Below, in pieces: positions 50,122 to 59,154 of a stretch of DNA of 64,000 nt. Position numbers and translations under genes: made by a program. The first letter of the stretch is position 1. Each line of letters begins with the position of its first letter. Source of the DNA: Chryseobacterium sp. MYb264 (GTDB taxonomy: Bacteria > Bacteroidota > Bacteroidia > Flavobacteriales > Weeksellaceae); assembly GCF_035974275.1 (NCBI RefSeq), contig NZ_CP142422.1:992001-1056000 (forward strand), in the 5' to 3' direction. The notes beneath the pieces are model-generated. The model was not told the origin of the DNA, ran no database searches, and saw nothing but the letters and a program-made list of their open reading frames with translations.

Positions 50122-51675
50122 CTAATAAAACAATGATATTCCCGCATTGAAGTATAGATTAGGATTTCCGTTGTAATCGGTGTTTTGCTTCAATTCTTTA
50201 CTCAATGGGAAAAGTGTTGCAAAATTAGTAAATATTTTCAGGCTTGTCTTGGGACTTACCTTCTGATAAAACTGCAATCCCAGCTGAGGACCCATTTTTG
50301 AAGTTCTGTCGAACTCATAATCATTTTTAATAACATGATCATACAGTAAAGTATTGGATGAAGCAGGGGTATATTGCAGGCTTTCATTTACAGGAAAATA
50401 AGACATGGCTCCCACTTCGAGATTTATTTTTTGAGTATCCCTGTAAAAAATATCTTTGTTAACTTTTATATTTACATTCAGGCTTTTAACATACTTATAA
50501 GTAATTCCTAATAAATCAATCGCTGAAAAATCATTATAAACTCCTTCTAAGGTCGCTCCAAACTTAATCTTCTTTCCTTCTCTCAAAAGGAAATTCTGAG
50601 TAAAAGCTATTTTATCTAAAGTCATTCTATAGTTTTGCCCAAACTCTTCATTATTATAATTATCTCCAGTAATACTTTGGAAATTGACATTGGTCATGAA
50701 ATCCATTTCGTTTCCTTTATACCAGTAATTAGCGTCGGTTTTATAGTTAACAAGACGATATTTCATTTTTCCCAGACTTTCTTCAAAATAGGTATTGCTG
50801 CTTTGATCTTTTTCAAACAGCTCCTGCATTTTTTTGCTGTAACTAAAGCTAATATTAAAGAAATTTTTCTGATTTTCAAATGAATATCCGGCTCCGAAAT
50901 TTTTATCTATTGTTCTGTAACTGTAATCGGAATATGAAGGAAAATAAATCAATCTGCCATAACCATTTGAAAATCTAACGAAATAATCAGGATTTGCAGG
51001 AGCATTAACCGCTTCGTTCACAGCGATCAGATCATAAGTTTCAGATTTTCTGCCTAATCCTCCGAAAACAGATACATGATGATTTCTGTAACGGTAACCT
51101 CCAAAAATCTTACCGGAATAATCTGCTGTAGAAATATCAGGTCTCGGATCCGACTTTCTGTAGGAACTTTGATTTCTGTAATCCACCGTTGCGCCCAATT
51201 CCAGCCCTCTCCATATCTTATAGGACAAACCTCCCTTAACGCGGTAATTTTGGGTTTCCCAATTCGCTTTTTTAGGTACAAAAAGATAATTAGGATATAA
51301 TACAAACTGATCTTCTGTTCGCTCATTCGTTAAATTATACCCCATTCCTTTTTCAGTGATGAACTGATAATCAAAACTTCCCATTAATCTTAATTTATCA
51401 GAAATATTGAAAATACCCTGCGTGGTAAAGCCAAATTCATTGATTTCTTCTGCAGTCTGGGCTCTTTTCATATTCAAATTTTTTACGGAAGCGTTAAGAT
51501 TTGTTTCTGTAAAATCTGAAAATTTTTGGTTAGAAAACTGAATAGGATTTTCCCATATCTTGTTTAACTGTTGATAATAAACCTGATTAGTCGGGATAAA
51601 AATACTATCATTCAGCTGTGCCGAAACATAGCCAAATGATAGAGAAGAAATTATATATAAACTTTTAAATTTCAT
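50122..51675 (-). CDS. Outer-membrane beta-barrel protein (DUF6850-like)
   Basis: 517 residues with a signal peptide (MKFKSLYIISSLSFGYVSAQ, residues 1-20). The rest is a run of alternating-polarity beta strands with many aromatic residues at strand ends (GGYRYRNHHVSVFGGLGRKS near 200, YSFENQKNFFNISFSYSKKM near 269), ending in FNAGISLFY with the C-terminal aromatic typical of outer-membrane barrels. A conserved gene of this sort accompanies DUF4876, TonB receptor and peroxidase genes in Bacteroidota. Start chosen at ATG 51673-51675; the TTG two codons upstream is less likely. It begins six bases after the DUF4876-like gene. Confidence 0.75.
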   Translation of the reverse strand: MKFKSLYIISSLSFGYVSAQLNDSIFIPTNQVYYQQLNKIWENPIQFSNQKFSDFTETNLNASVKNLNMKRAQTAEEINEFGFTTQGIFNISDKLRLMGSFDYQFITEKGMGYNLTNERTEDQFVLYPNYLFVPKKANWETQNYRVKGGLSYKIWRGLELGATVDYRNQSSYRKSDPRPDISTADYSGKIFGGYRYRNHHVSVFGGLGRKSETYDLIAVNEAVNAPANPDYFVRFSNGYGRLIYFPSYSDYSYRTIDKNFGAGYSFENQKNFFNISFSYSKKMQELFEKDQSSNTYFEESLGKMKYRLVNYKTDANYWYKGNEMDFMTNVNFQSITGDNYNNEEFGQNYRMTLDKIAFTQNFLLREGKKIKFGATLEGVYNDFSAIDLLGITYKYVKSLNVNIKVNKDIFYRDTQKINLEVGAMSYFPVNESLQYTPASSNTLLYDHVIKNDYEFDRTSKMGPQLGLQFYQKVSPKTSLKIFTNFATLFPLSKELKQNTDYNGNPNLYFNAGISLFY

Positions 51676-51681
51676 TGTCAA

Positions 51682-53049
51682 TTATAATTGAAATCCTCTC
51701 GGATTCGCCTGTTGTTTTACAAAATCGTTTGCTGAATTGTTTGAATCCTCTAAAATTTTTCGCTTGCTGCCATCGGACATCGTAACCTCAGATTTTGTTT
51801 TTCTGATAACTGCCTGAGAATTAAACGAAGCGTCGCACGAAATGAAAGTTGCATCCACAGAAGCATTCAACATTTTTGGTCGCTGAGAGTTCGGATTATA
51901 ATGCTGAAGATCTACCCCATCAATAATTACACTATTCGGAATTTGCTTGTAATATCTTGTACTTGTTGTAACGGTCGATACAGAAGGGTCTGCATATTGA
52001 GGAAAATCAGCAAAATTATTAGCTTTGAAAATCGCGAAGCTGTCTCTTCCCAAATTATCTATAATAAAATCGTTATTAGGACTCCAGCTTCCGGTTCTTC
52101 CCCAATAGGCAATATCCATATCTTTTACAGCAGGATTCTGTATATCAAACTTATAAACGGACTCACCAATTGATAGATTAAAATCTCCCAAATACACCTC
52201 GAAATCTGCCGTACTTAAGTCAACAGTTAAAGAAGGATTCTGAATACTGATCGGAGCTCCCGTATTATCTACCAGGGGAATTTTATGATTCATCCCATTT
52301 TGGGCAATTACAATACTTTTTCCCGGAAAAATAGGATATTGCGTTCCGTTACCCGGAATTTTTAATACATAATCTGCATACACATAGTCGGTATTTGCTG
52401 AAGTCCCGCCAATCATTCCGACAGATTTGCTCCAGTCGAATTGTCCGTTTGCCTGAGAATAATTATTATTTGACGTATTTGTATTGGTCTTGCCATAAAG
52501 CTGCGCGATATACAAACCATCTGCATAAATGGTTTCATTCGAGTTGTTGTAAATTTCTATAAACTGATCTCTGAAATTAGCCCCTTGTGTAGGGTGAGAT
52601 CCTGCATAATAGATTTGTTTAATCAGTAAATCTCCAACTCTTGCTCCTTTTAGTTCTATAAATGTAGTCTGAATATTTGCATTGATAATTGCATTTTCCT
52701 GAACTCCGTTAAAAGTAATTTCTGAACCAGAAGAAGCATATCCAAATGTTGAATTAAACTCATCAGCAAGCATTTTTTTGGAAACTGTAACTTTATAAGT
52801 TCCTGGAATTACACTGGCAAAATTGGCAAATCCATTTGCGTCTGTAGTTTCGGTATATGTATCTCCTGAATTATTATTAACTAAAACTACGGTTGCATTT
52901 TTTGAATGCAATGTGTTATAGGCGGCATCATATTTCACTTCTACTCTAAAAGTTGTCGGCTGAAGATTATTCCCTTGATTCCCGAAATCATCGTCTCTGC
53001 AGGAAACCAACAGCAGCATTATTGTTAATAAACTCAATAACTGTTTCAT
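51682..53049 (-). CDS. DUF4876-like surface lipoprotein
   Basis: 455 residues. Lipoprotein signal MKQLLSLLTIMLLLVSC with the acylated cysteine at residue 17, followed by RDDDFGNQG, an acidic stretch that fits lipoprotein export to the Bacteroidota surface. Then a carboxypeptidase-regulatory-like beta sandwich (FRVEVKYDAAYNTLHSKNAT near 34, GFANFASVIPGTYKVTVSKK near 74), and a larger domain with VGDLLIKQIYYAGSHPTQGA near 138 and FIEIYNNSNETIYADGLYIA near 163, typical of DUF4876. It probably binds or hands over the ligand of the TonB receptor encoded just upstream (23 bases). Ligand unknown. Confidence 0.8.
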   Translation of the reverse strand: MKQLLSLLTIMLLLVSCRDDDFGNQGNNLQPTTFRVEVKYDAAYNTLHSKNATVVLVNNNSGDTYTETTDANGFANFASVIPGTYKVTVSKKMLADEFNSTFGYASSGSEITFNGVQENAIINANIQTTFIELKGARVGDLLIKQIYYAGSHPTQGANFRDQFIEIYNNSNETIYADGLYIAQLYGKTNTNTSNNNYSQANGQFDWSKSVGMIGGTSANTDYVYADYVLKIPGNGTQYPIFPGKSIVIAQNGMNHKIPLVDNTGAPISIQNPSLTVDLSTADFEVYLGDFNLSIGESVYKFDIQNPAVKDMDIAYWGRTGSWSPNNDFIIDNLGRDSFAIFKANNFADFPQYADPSVSTVTTSTRYYKQIPNSVIIDGVDLQHYNPNSQRPKMLNASVDATFISCDASFNSQAVIRKTKSEVTMSDGSKRKILEDSNNSANDFVKQQANPRGFQL

Positions 53050-53072
53050 AATGTTTATTTATAAGGTAATTT

Positions 53073-55808
53073 TTAAAATTGATATTCTATTTTTGCTCCG
53101 AAAGAAAGCTTTAGTAAGTCGGATTTAAGGGTCTCTGTATATTTTCCCTCGGTTGTTTTTCCCTGAACCTGTTTTAAATCCAGAAAATTGTTGGCATAAA
53201 ATGAAAACTTAAATCCGTTCTGAAAATCTTTAGAAATTTTAAGGTTGAAATTATGAAAGACCTTTCCCAGTTTCTCACTGTTATCATCAATTCCTGTTTC
53301 TTTAATGCTTGAAAACAGTTTAGGATCATTAATCTCATCCTGGGTAAGCATCACCTTTTCAAGATCTCTGTTGATATAGGCATAAAGTAGTTTAGGGTTA
53401 AAGATCACTTTATCATCTATAAAGAAATGTTGGGATCTTAAAGAAATGACCAAGCCTGCTTTCGGTAAATGATAATTTAGAGAAATACCCATATTCATTT
53501 GTTTATATTTTGACTCAAAAGGCCTGTAGATTCCGTAAACAGCACCGTCTTTATAGCTTGGTGGAAGAAAATATTTATCCGTATTCGAGTTGTTTCGGGT
53601 CTCCACGTAAGCGCCGTTAATGTCTAAACTTATATTTTTAACAGGAAGTTTAAAAAGACTCATCATTAATTCTAATCCTTTATCTTTCGACTTCAGATTA
53701 TTTACAATTTTATTCTGCAAATAATATAAATTGCTATAATTAACAATTTCATAGGTAGGCGTATTTGTTCCGTCGTAAGTGAATTTAAGATTAGCCTGCT
53801 GTCTCTTTGAAGCAAAATATTCATTGGTAAAGCCGTCATACAGATTATTATAGTATGCTGTTAAACCTACATTTCCGAATGGAAATTTATAATCTACTCC
53901 AATTTCTGACCTGATACTTTTTGAGGGTTTCAGACCTAAATTATCAGCATAGTCCACAAAAGTCTGAACAACTCCAATATTATAATATCCAGGAAGACGA
54001 ATATCTGCCAAAATCTGATCATAATAACGAGCTCCCGTATAGATCATATTAATAGAAGGAGCCTTGGAGGCGATCCCGAATCCTCCTCTAAACTTGAAAT
54101 TTTTATAAATAAGATAGGTGTTAACCCTTGGCTGCAAGACAGATGCTCCAAACTGATTATCATAACGTAAACCTGCATTTAAATTGAAGGTGGAATGACC
54201 AATTTTCTTGAAAATATTATCTTCTGCATACAGGGAAAACTGATATTCAGCCTTCACATTCTGTCCAAAATTATAAGGTCTGAACCCCTGCCCTCCACTA
54301 GCAAATACCTTATTGAGGGTTTCAGGACTTCCTAAGCGGCCCGCTCCTTTATTATCACTACTCCTGAAGGATGTCCCAATCAGGAAATTATGAACCCATC
54401 CGGTCTCTGTTTTTAAATTTTTCTTCAGATCAGCAGAAACAAAAACTGAAATAGGTTTTCCTTCCACTTCCTGTGCCTGTCTGTAATTTATGGGGGTATA
54501 AGCCCCTACATAAACTCCTTCTGTGGTACTGGTTCCCACAACATCACCTCCACTGCTTACAATTTTCGATTCATAAGAGTTTTGGTAAGCCTGAGTATAA
54601 TTTGCGTTAACAGCCAAATTATCAAAGAACCAGTTTCTGAATCTCCAGTTAAAACGGTTGGATATTTTAAAGTCTCTTTTTTTGTTTTTAGTAATTGTTT
54701 GTCTGATGTCCTCCTCTTCAAAGTTGGCATTATCAAAATTACGTCCATACTCTACAGATAAAGAGTTGCTTACGTTTTTATTTTTGTTATAAACCGTCCA
54801 CATTAAACTTGTATTGATCCTTTGATAATTATTAAACTTTGTTCGCGGATCAGAATTAGAGCTCAGGTAGTTGAGATTAACATTTAAAAATCCCATTTTA
54901 CTTACCTGTAAACCTTTATTTAGATTATATTCCTGTGTGCCCTCTCTTAACGCCACATAAGCTCTGTAGGGAGTTTTACCGCTTTTTTGCTGAATATTGA
55001 CCAACCCTGAAGTTAAATCACCATATTTAGCAGAAGGAATACCTTGTACCACTTCTACACTTTCGATATTTTCAACAGGTATTTCTCGGAGGTCAACTCC
55101 AAAATTAGCATTAGAAAAGTACCCTCCCTGTGCTCCAAAACCTATCGTGTTTGGCATAAATAAAGTACCTTCATTGCTAACGCTTCTGGATATAGGAGAA
55201 TAATTTCCGGCGTACCCCTGCATATTTTCATTGTTTGAAAGTGGTATTCCGTCTACGACGATTGAAGTTCCGAAAGATTTGTTTCCAAAACCTTCATTTC
55301 CGTTTCCTGAAAAACTATTGGGTGTTACCGAACGGAAAACAATAGGTTTGAATTCATTTAAGTTAAGGTTATGCTGCTTTTGCCCCGGAATCTGCTCCAA
55401 AACCTCATTTAAAGAGAATGCCTGTATATTTTTCAAAGCCTCTTCTTTAATTTCAATTTCAGAATAATTTTTCTTTTTTGCGGAAAGCATTACTTCTTTG
55501 ATACGAATCGAAGCAATCTGCATATCGACAGTAATTCTGTTGGCAGGAATCGTGATATACGTTCTTTTCTCTTCCAGCAAACCGGCCCTTGAAAAAACCA
55601 ATGTTTCGCTCGCATTATAATTAATTTGGAATGCCCCGGAATTATCTGTCACGGTCCAGATTCCTGTATTTTCGATCCCAACTTTCACGCCAGAAATAGG
55701 CTTCTTGTTATCAGCTTCTACAACAATCCCTGTCAACGTCTGACCACTTACAGAAAGTATGACAAACTGAAAAGCAAGGAATAAAACTCTTTTCTTCAAT
55801 TTTAACAA
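53073..55808 (-). CDS. TonB-dependent outer-membrane receptor with carboxypeptidase-regulatory-like N-terminus
   Basis: 911 residues. Signal peptide (KKRVLFLAFQFVILSVSG), then a CarboxypepD_reg-like domain (LTGIVVEADNKKPISGVKVG near 25), the plug (AFSLNEVLEQIPGQKQHNLN near 130, TSIVVDGIPLSNNENMQGYA near 182, EVVQGIPSAKYGDLTSGLVN near 249), and a 22-strand barrel region ending with SFGAKIEYQF. It imports a ligand across the outer membrane using TonB energy. No ATG exists at the 5' end: the first codon is TTG at 55806-55808, with a second TTG at 55799. A TAATTTTG box ends only eight bases upstream, so the message may be leaderless. First gene of the four-gene operon. Confidence 0.88.
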   Translation of the reverse strand: MLKLKKRVLFLAFQFVILSVSGQTLTGIVVEADNKKPISGVKVGIENTGIWTVTDNSGAFQINYNASETLVFSRAGLLEEKRTYITIPANRITVDMQIASIRIKEVMLSAKKKNYSEIEIKEEALKNIQAFSLNEVLEQIPGQKQHNLNLNEFKPIVFRSVTPNSFSGNGNEGFGNKSFGTSIVVDGIPLSNNENMQGYAGNYSPISRSVSNEGTLFMPNTIGFGAQGGYFSNANFGVDLREIPVENIESVEVVQGIPSAKYGDLTSGLVNIQQKSGKTPYRAYVALREGTQEYNLNKGLQVSKMGFLNVNLNYLSSNSDPRTKFNNYQRINTSLMWTVYNKNKNVSNSLSVEYGRNFDNANFEEEDIRQTITKNKKRDFKISNRFNWRFRNWFFDNLAVNANYTQAYQNSYESKIVSSGGDVVGTSTTEGVYVGAYTPINYRQAQEVEGKPISVFVSADLKKNLKTETGWVHNFLIGTSFRSSDNKGAGRLGSPETLNKVFASGGQGFRPYNFGQNVKAEYQFSLYAEDNIFKKIGHSTFNLNAGLRYDNQFGASVLQPRVNTYLIYKNFKFRGGFGIASKAPSINMIYTGARYYDQILADIRLPGYYNIGVVQTFVDYADNLGLKPSKSIRSEIGVDYKFPFGNVGLTAYYNNLYDGFTNEYFASKRQQANLKFTYDGTNTPTYEIVNYSNLYYLQNKIVNNLKSKDKGLELMMSLFKLPVKNISLDINGAYVETRNNSNTDKYFLPPSYKDGAVYGIYRPFESKYKQMNMGISLNYHLPKAGLVISLRSQHFFIDDKVIFNPKLLYAYINRDLEKVMLTQDEINDPKLFSSIKETGIDDNSEKLGKVFHNFNLKISKDFQNGFKFSFYANNFLDLKQVQGKTTEGKYTETLKSDLLKLSFGAKIEYQF

Positions 55809-55815
55809 TTTTTGG

Positions 55816-55823
55816 CAAAATTA
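55816..55823 (-). promoter_or_regulatory. -7 box (TAATTTTG) close to the TonB receptor start
   Basis: Minus-strand TAATTTTG fits TAnnTTTG but ends only eight bases before the TTG start codon, so transcription from it would give a leader of about zero to three bases. An alternative promoter further upstream in the repeat region cannot be excluded. Confidence 0.4.
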
Positions 55824-56042
55824 TTTATATTTTTTCTAAATAAAAATAAAATTAAATATTTTACGACTTGATAAATTTCATGAAGGTTTTTTTGCGTATT
55901 AAATAAAAAATAATTGGTTAAAAATTAAAATGATTAAATACGTTTAATTTCAATACAAATAAATTTTAACTAAAAACCAGAATTTGAAGTAAAAAGGATC
56001 AGTTTCAAAACTTGGGGAGAAATTGTTTAGATGTATTTTTTT

Positions 56043-56264
56043 GCCACGAATGCACGAATATTTTTATTTCCTACAGATATGACGGATTTTCACAGATGCT
56101 GCTGTCTCTGTTAGCTTTTCGCAAAGACGCAAAGATATTTTTTAATACTCTGTGTTTTTAAGGCGCAAGGATTTTATCGAAGATAAAATGGAGGGCTGAT
56201 AAATAATCGCCACGAATGTGCGAATATTTTTATTTCCCACGGATCGCAAAGATTTTCACAGATG
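56043..56264. repeat. Pair of 56-base GCCACGAATG direct repeats
   Basis: 56043-56098 and 56209-56264 are 56 bases each and align without gaps; both begin GCCACGAATG, share CGAATATTTTTATTTCC and end GATTTTCACAGATG. They lie in the 804-base gap 55809-56612, which holds no gene I accept. Repeats of this type are scattered in flavobacterial genomes. Confidence 0.75.
56128..56171. repeat. CGCAAAGA-type dispersed repeat, copy 2
   Basis: Relative of 30877-30922, here nested between the two GCCACGAATG repeats. The ends CGCAAAGA and GCGCAAGGA are partly similar. Confidence 0.4.
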
Positions 56265-56545
56265 ATATCGTTGATTTTCTTTGCTTCACCCTTCCGGTCT
56301 TTTATAGGTAGAAAGGTTTGGTGAGACTTAAAAACGGGAGTTGTCAAAAAACTTGGTGGGGCTTCGTGTTCAATATCTAAAGTGCAAGGAAAAGAATCTG
56401 CATCATTTGCAAAATCTGCGAGAGAAAAAAATTTCATCTTACATGATCTAAACTTTTTTGCCTAGTCCCCAACTTTTGTATTTGATCCAGTAAAAAAGAG
56501 AAAGCGGATTAAAATCCGTTCTTATTGATAATTAAGTATTTCAAA

Positions 56546-56578
56546 ACAAAAAAAGAGAGACAAAAGCCTCTCTTTTTT
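56546..56578. terminator. Terminator of lpdA
   Basis: AAAAAGAGAG ... CTCTCTTTTT around GACAAAAGC, 35 bases past the lpdA stop on the minus strand, with A-rich left and T-rich right sides. A second hairpin, CGGATT / AATCCG at 56505-56518, follows with its own A-run. Confidence 0.8.
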
Positions 56579-56612
56579 AAATATTTAAATGATTAAATCT
56601 TTTAATCAAGTA

Positions 56613-58016
56613 TTACATATGAATCGGTCTTTTCGCCGTAGCATCCAACGCCGCTTCTTTAATAGCTTCTGCATACGTCGGGTGAGCGTGAGAACTTCTT
56701 GCGATATCTTCAGCACTTGCACGGAATTCCATTGCAATTACCCCTTCTGCAATAAGGTCAGCAGCTCTTGCTCCTACGATGTGCATTCCTAAAACTTCGT
56801 CCGTTTTTTCGTCTGCAATGATTTTTACCAAACCATCAACATCACCACTTGCACGGCTTCTTCCTAACGCTCTCATTGGGAAAGATCCTACCTTGTAAGC
56901 TACACCTTCTTCCTTCAATTGTTCTTCAGTTTTACCAACTCCGGCAACTTCTGGCCAAGTGTAAACAACACCAGGAATTAAGTTATAATTAACGTGAGGT
57001 TTTTGTCCAGCCAATGTTTCAGCAACGAAAACTCCTTCTTCTTCAGCTTTGTGAGCTAACATTGCTCCTTTGATAACATCGCCGATAGCATAAATATTAG
57101 CAACGTTAGTCTGAAGGTGATCGTTTGTTTTTACTCTTCCTCTTTCGTCAAGTTCAACACCCGCTTTCTCCAATCCAAGACCTTCTGTAAAAGGTTTTCT
57201 ACCTACAGAAACCAAACAGTAATCTCCTTCTACAACTACCTCTTCTCCTTTTTTATCTTTAGCTGTAATTTTTACAGTATCTCCATTTCTTTCAACCGCA
57301 GAAACCGCTGTAGAAAGCATGAACTTCATTCCTTGTTTTTTAAGAACTTTAGTTAATTCTTTACTTAAAGCTCCGTCCATTCCAGGGATGATTTTATCCA
57401 TAAACTCAACTACAGTTACCTGAGCACCTAATCTCAAATAAACAGAACCTAATTCAAGGCCGATAACTCCACCACCGATAACTACCAAATGCTTAGGAAT
57501 TTCCTTAAGATTTAAAGCTTCTGTAGATGTAATCACTCTTTCTTTATCTAAAGTAATGAAAGGCAAAGAAGTTGGTTTAGAACCCGTTGCAATGATTGTA
57601 TATTTAGAATCGATCGTTTCTGTAGAACCGTCGTTTTTCGTTACTTTGATCTGAGTAGCAGATTCGAAGCTTCCAACACCTTCAAAAACAGTGATTTTGT
57701 TTTTGTTCATCAGATAGCTGATTCCGTCTGTATTTTGTTTGATGACCTCATTCTTACGCTCGATCATTCTTGCGATATCTGCCTGAGGCTCGTTGATAAT
57801 GATTCCGTGACCTGCAAAATTGTGTTTTGCGTTCTCAAAATGCTCAGAGCTGTCTAAAAGCGCTTTTGACGGAATACATCCCACGTTAAGACAAGTTCCT
57901 CCTAAAGTTGGATATTTTTCAATAATGGCTACTGTGAAACCTAATTGTGCAGCACGAATTGCAGCAACATAACCACCAGGACCAGAACCGATTACGGTAA
58001 CATCGAATTGACTCAT
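56613..58016 (-). CDS. lpdA: Dihydrolipoyl dehydrogenase (E3)
   Basis: 467-residue FAD enzyme that re-oxidises dihydrolipoamide in the pyruvate and 2-oxoglutarate dehydrogenase complexes, passing electrons to NAD. Seen: FAD-binding VIGSGPGGYVAAIRAAQLGF at residues 9-28, the redox-active disulfide GGTCLNVGCIPSKALL near 39-54, NAD-binding VVIGGGVIGLELGSVYLRLG near 178, the FAD-binding ANIYAIGDV near 303, and the His-Glu base HAHPTYAEAIKEA near 444. Monocistronic, with a TAAATTTG box 44 bases upstream. It serves SucA, at the left edge of the window, as partner. Confidence 0.96.
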   Translation of the reverse strand: MSQFDVTVIGSGPGGYVAAIRAAQLGFTVAIIEKYPTLGGTCLNVGCIPSKALLDSSEHFENAKHNFAGHGIIINEPQADIARMIERKNEVIKQNTDGISYLMNKNKITVFEGVGSFESATQIKVTKNDGSTETIDSKYTIIATGSKPTSLPFITLDKERVITSTEALNLKEIPKHLVVIGGGVIGLELGSVYLRLGAQVTVVEFMDKIIPGMDGALSKELTKVLKKQGMKFMLSTAVSAVERNGDTVKITAKDKKGEEVVVEGDYCLVSVGRKPFTEGLGLEKAGVELDERGRVKTNDHLQTNVANIYAIGDVIKGAMLAHKAEEEGVFVAETLAGQKPHVNYNLIPGVVYTWPEVAGVGKTEEQLKEEGVAYKVGSFPMRALGRSRASGDVDGLVKIIADEKTDEVLGMHIVGARAADLIAEGVIAMEFRASAEDIARSSHAHPTYAEAIKEAALDATAKRPIHM

Positions 58017-58059
58017 GTTATTATATGAATTTGTTTATTATTATCTATCTTAATTCTTA

Positions 58060-58067
58060 CAAATTTA
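58060..58067 (-). promoter_or_regulatory. -7 box (TAAATTTG) for lpdA
   Basis: Minus-strand TAAATTTG fits TAnnTTTG and lies 43 bases before the lpdA ATG. TTTC, one change from the TTTG -33 element, stands 19 bases further upstream. Confidence 0.6.
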
Positions 58068-58148
58068 ACGATTAATTACCACGTGAGAAAGTGAGATTTG
58101 TCAAATTTTTGAGATACATATGGGATTAATTTTTACCCATTGAAAATA

Positions 58149-58832
58149 TTATTGATTTGAGAAACAATCATTAGCAAACTTTATTATCCTTTTCTCATCT
58201 CTTTCATTGCAATCAGCACAATTTTCGGACATGACTTTAATTAATTTAGTTTTAACCATTTCCGGTTCGTCAAAATTTTCAGAATTATAAAAACCACTGT
58301 ATCCAATTGAGCTACACCAATCTGAATACTTTTTACCAGACATATCAGAATCCATATATTCAAAAAATTCTTTCGGAAATTTTTCTGCATACATTCTTGC
58401 CGGAGTTCCTGTATATTCTCCCAAAGCACCATCTTGAATAATAATAGTTTTATCTAAAATCCAACGGTAAAAAGGTCGTAAACTATCATTTTTAGTTGTA
58501 ACTAAATTTAATAACCTTTCAGTTTCCGGTTCGTCTGTAGGTTTGTAAACTCCTAAATAAAACTTTAAAGCTGTAGAATCACAATTTTTATTTGACACAT
58601 AATATCTTACTGGTTTTTTCCAGATTGAATCGATATCTATAACATGAGTTAAGCCAAAACCATCCTGCCAAGTTTTAACTTCTTGCCTAATCGTTTCTTT
58701 TTTATGATTTGATAAAGCTTTATCTTCTTTACAAGCAAAAATAAATAAAAAGATGAAAGAGAAAACAAGAAATCTTTCAACAAAAATCTTGGATATCTTT
58801 AAATATTTCAATGATTTCCTTACATTTTTCAT
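58149..58832 (-). CDS. Lipoprotein-like protein of unknown function
   Basis: 227 residues. Basic start MKNVRKSLKYLKISKIFVER, hydrophobic FLVFSFIFLFIFAC with a cysteine near residue 37, then KEDKALSNHKK, so probably a lipoprotein with an unusually long n-region. The mature part shows YGSDW-like YMDSDMSGKKYSDWCSSIGY near 166 and a C-terminal pair CADCNERDEK. ATG at 58830-58832; the codon before is TTG. Its start lies within the end of the upstream gene (56-base overlap in another frame), which suggests translational coupling. No family recognised. Confidence 0.55.
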   Translation of the reverse strand: MKNVRKSLKYLKISKIFVERFLVFSFIFLFIFACKEDKALSNHKKETIRQEVKTWQDGFGLTHVIDIDSIWKKPVRYYVSNKNCDSTALKFYLGVYKPTDEPETERLLNLVTTKNDSLRPFYRWILDKTIIIQDGALGEYTGTPARMYAEKFPKEFFEYMDSDMSGKKYSDWCSSIGYSGFYNSENFDEPEMVKTKLIKVMSENCADCNERDEKRIIKFANDCFSNQ

Positions 58833-59133
58833 CAAGTAAATCTTTATATTTTTCGTCTATAAATTTTAATTTTGAATCTAGCTTTGCGAGATATTCCTTA
58901 TTGTAAAGTTTTCTTTCTTTACCAATAGGATGAAATTTAATTTCGTTATAATATTTCTTAAATATAGCTAAATCAATATTACCTAAAGGCTTAATATCAT
59001 TTATTCTTCCAATCAGATAATCCATTTTAAAATATCCTGAATGAATTTGGATTTGATTTGAAGTAATAGCAATTGCATTAGAACGTAGCTTTTTAATAAA
59101 TCTATTACGCTTTAGCTCATCAAATTTATTCAT
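58777..59133 (-). CDS. Small cytoplasmic protein of unknown function
   Basis: 118 residues, basic, largely helical, without signal or membrane segment. MNKFDELKRNRFIKKLRSNA at the start, MDYLIGRINDIKPLGNIDLA in the middle, and a Lys/Glu-rich helical end (DEKCKEIIEIFKDIQDFC). Its last 56 bases overlap the following lipoprotein-like gene in another frame. It is 22 bases after the next upstream gene. No family recognised; AT-rich codon use. Confidence 0.55.
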   Translation of the reverse strand: MNKFDELKRNRFIKKLRSNAIAITSNQIQIHSGYFKMDYLIGRINDIKPLGNIDLAIFKKYYNEIKFHPIGKERKLYNKEYLAKLDSKLKFIDEKYKDLLDEKCKEIIEIFKDIQDFC

Positions 59134-59154
59134 TTGATTAAAAAATGTTAAATA

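Noticed and set aside
56174..56437. 87-codon open frame between the TonB operon and lpdA
   Set aside because: It overlaps the GCCACGAATG repeat and lacks a promoter or a recognisable family; probably repeat-derived.
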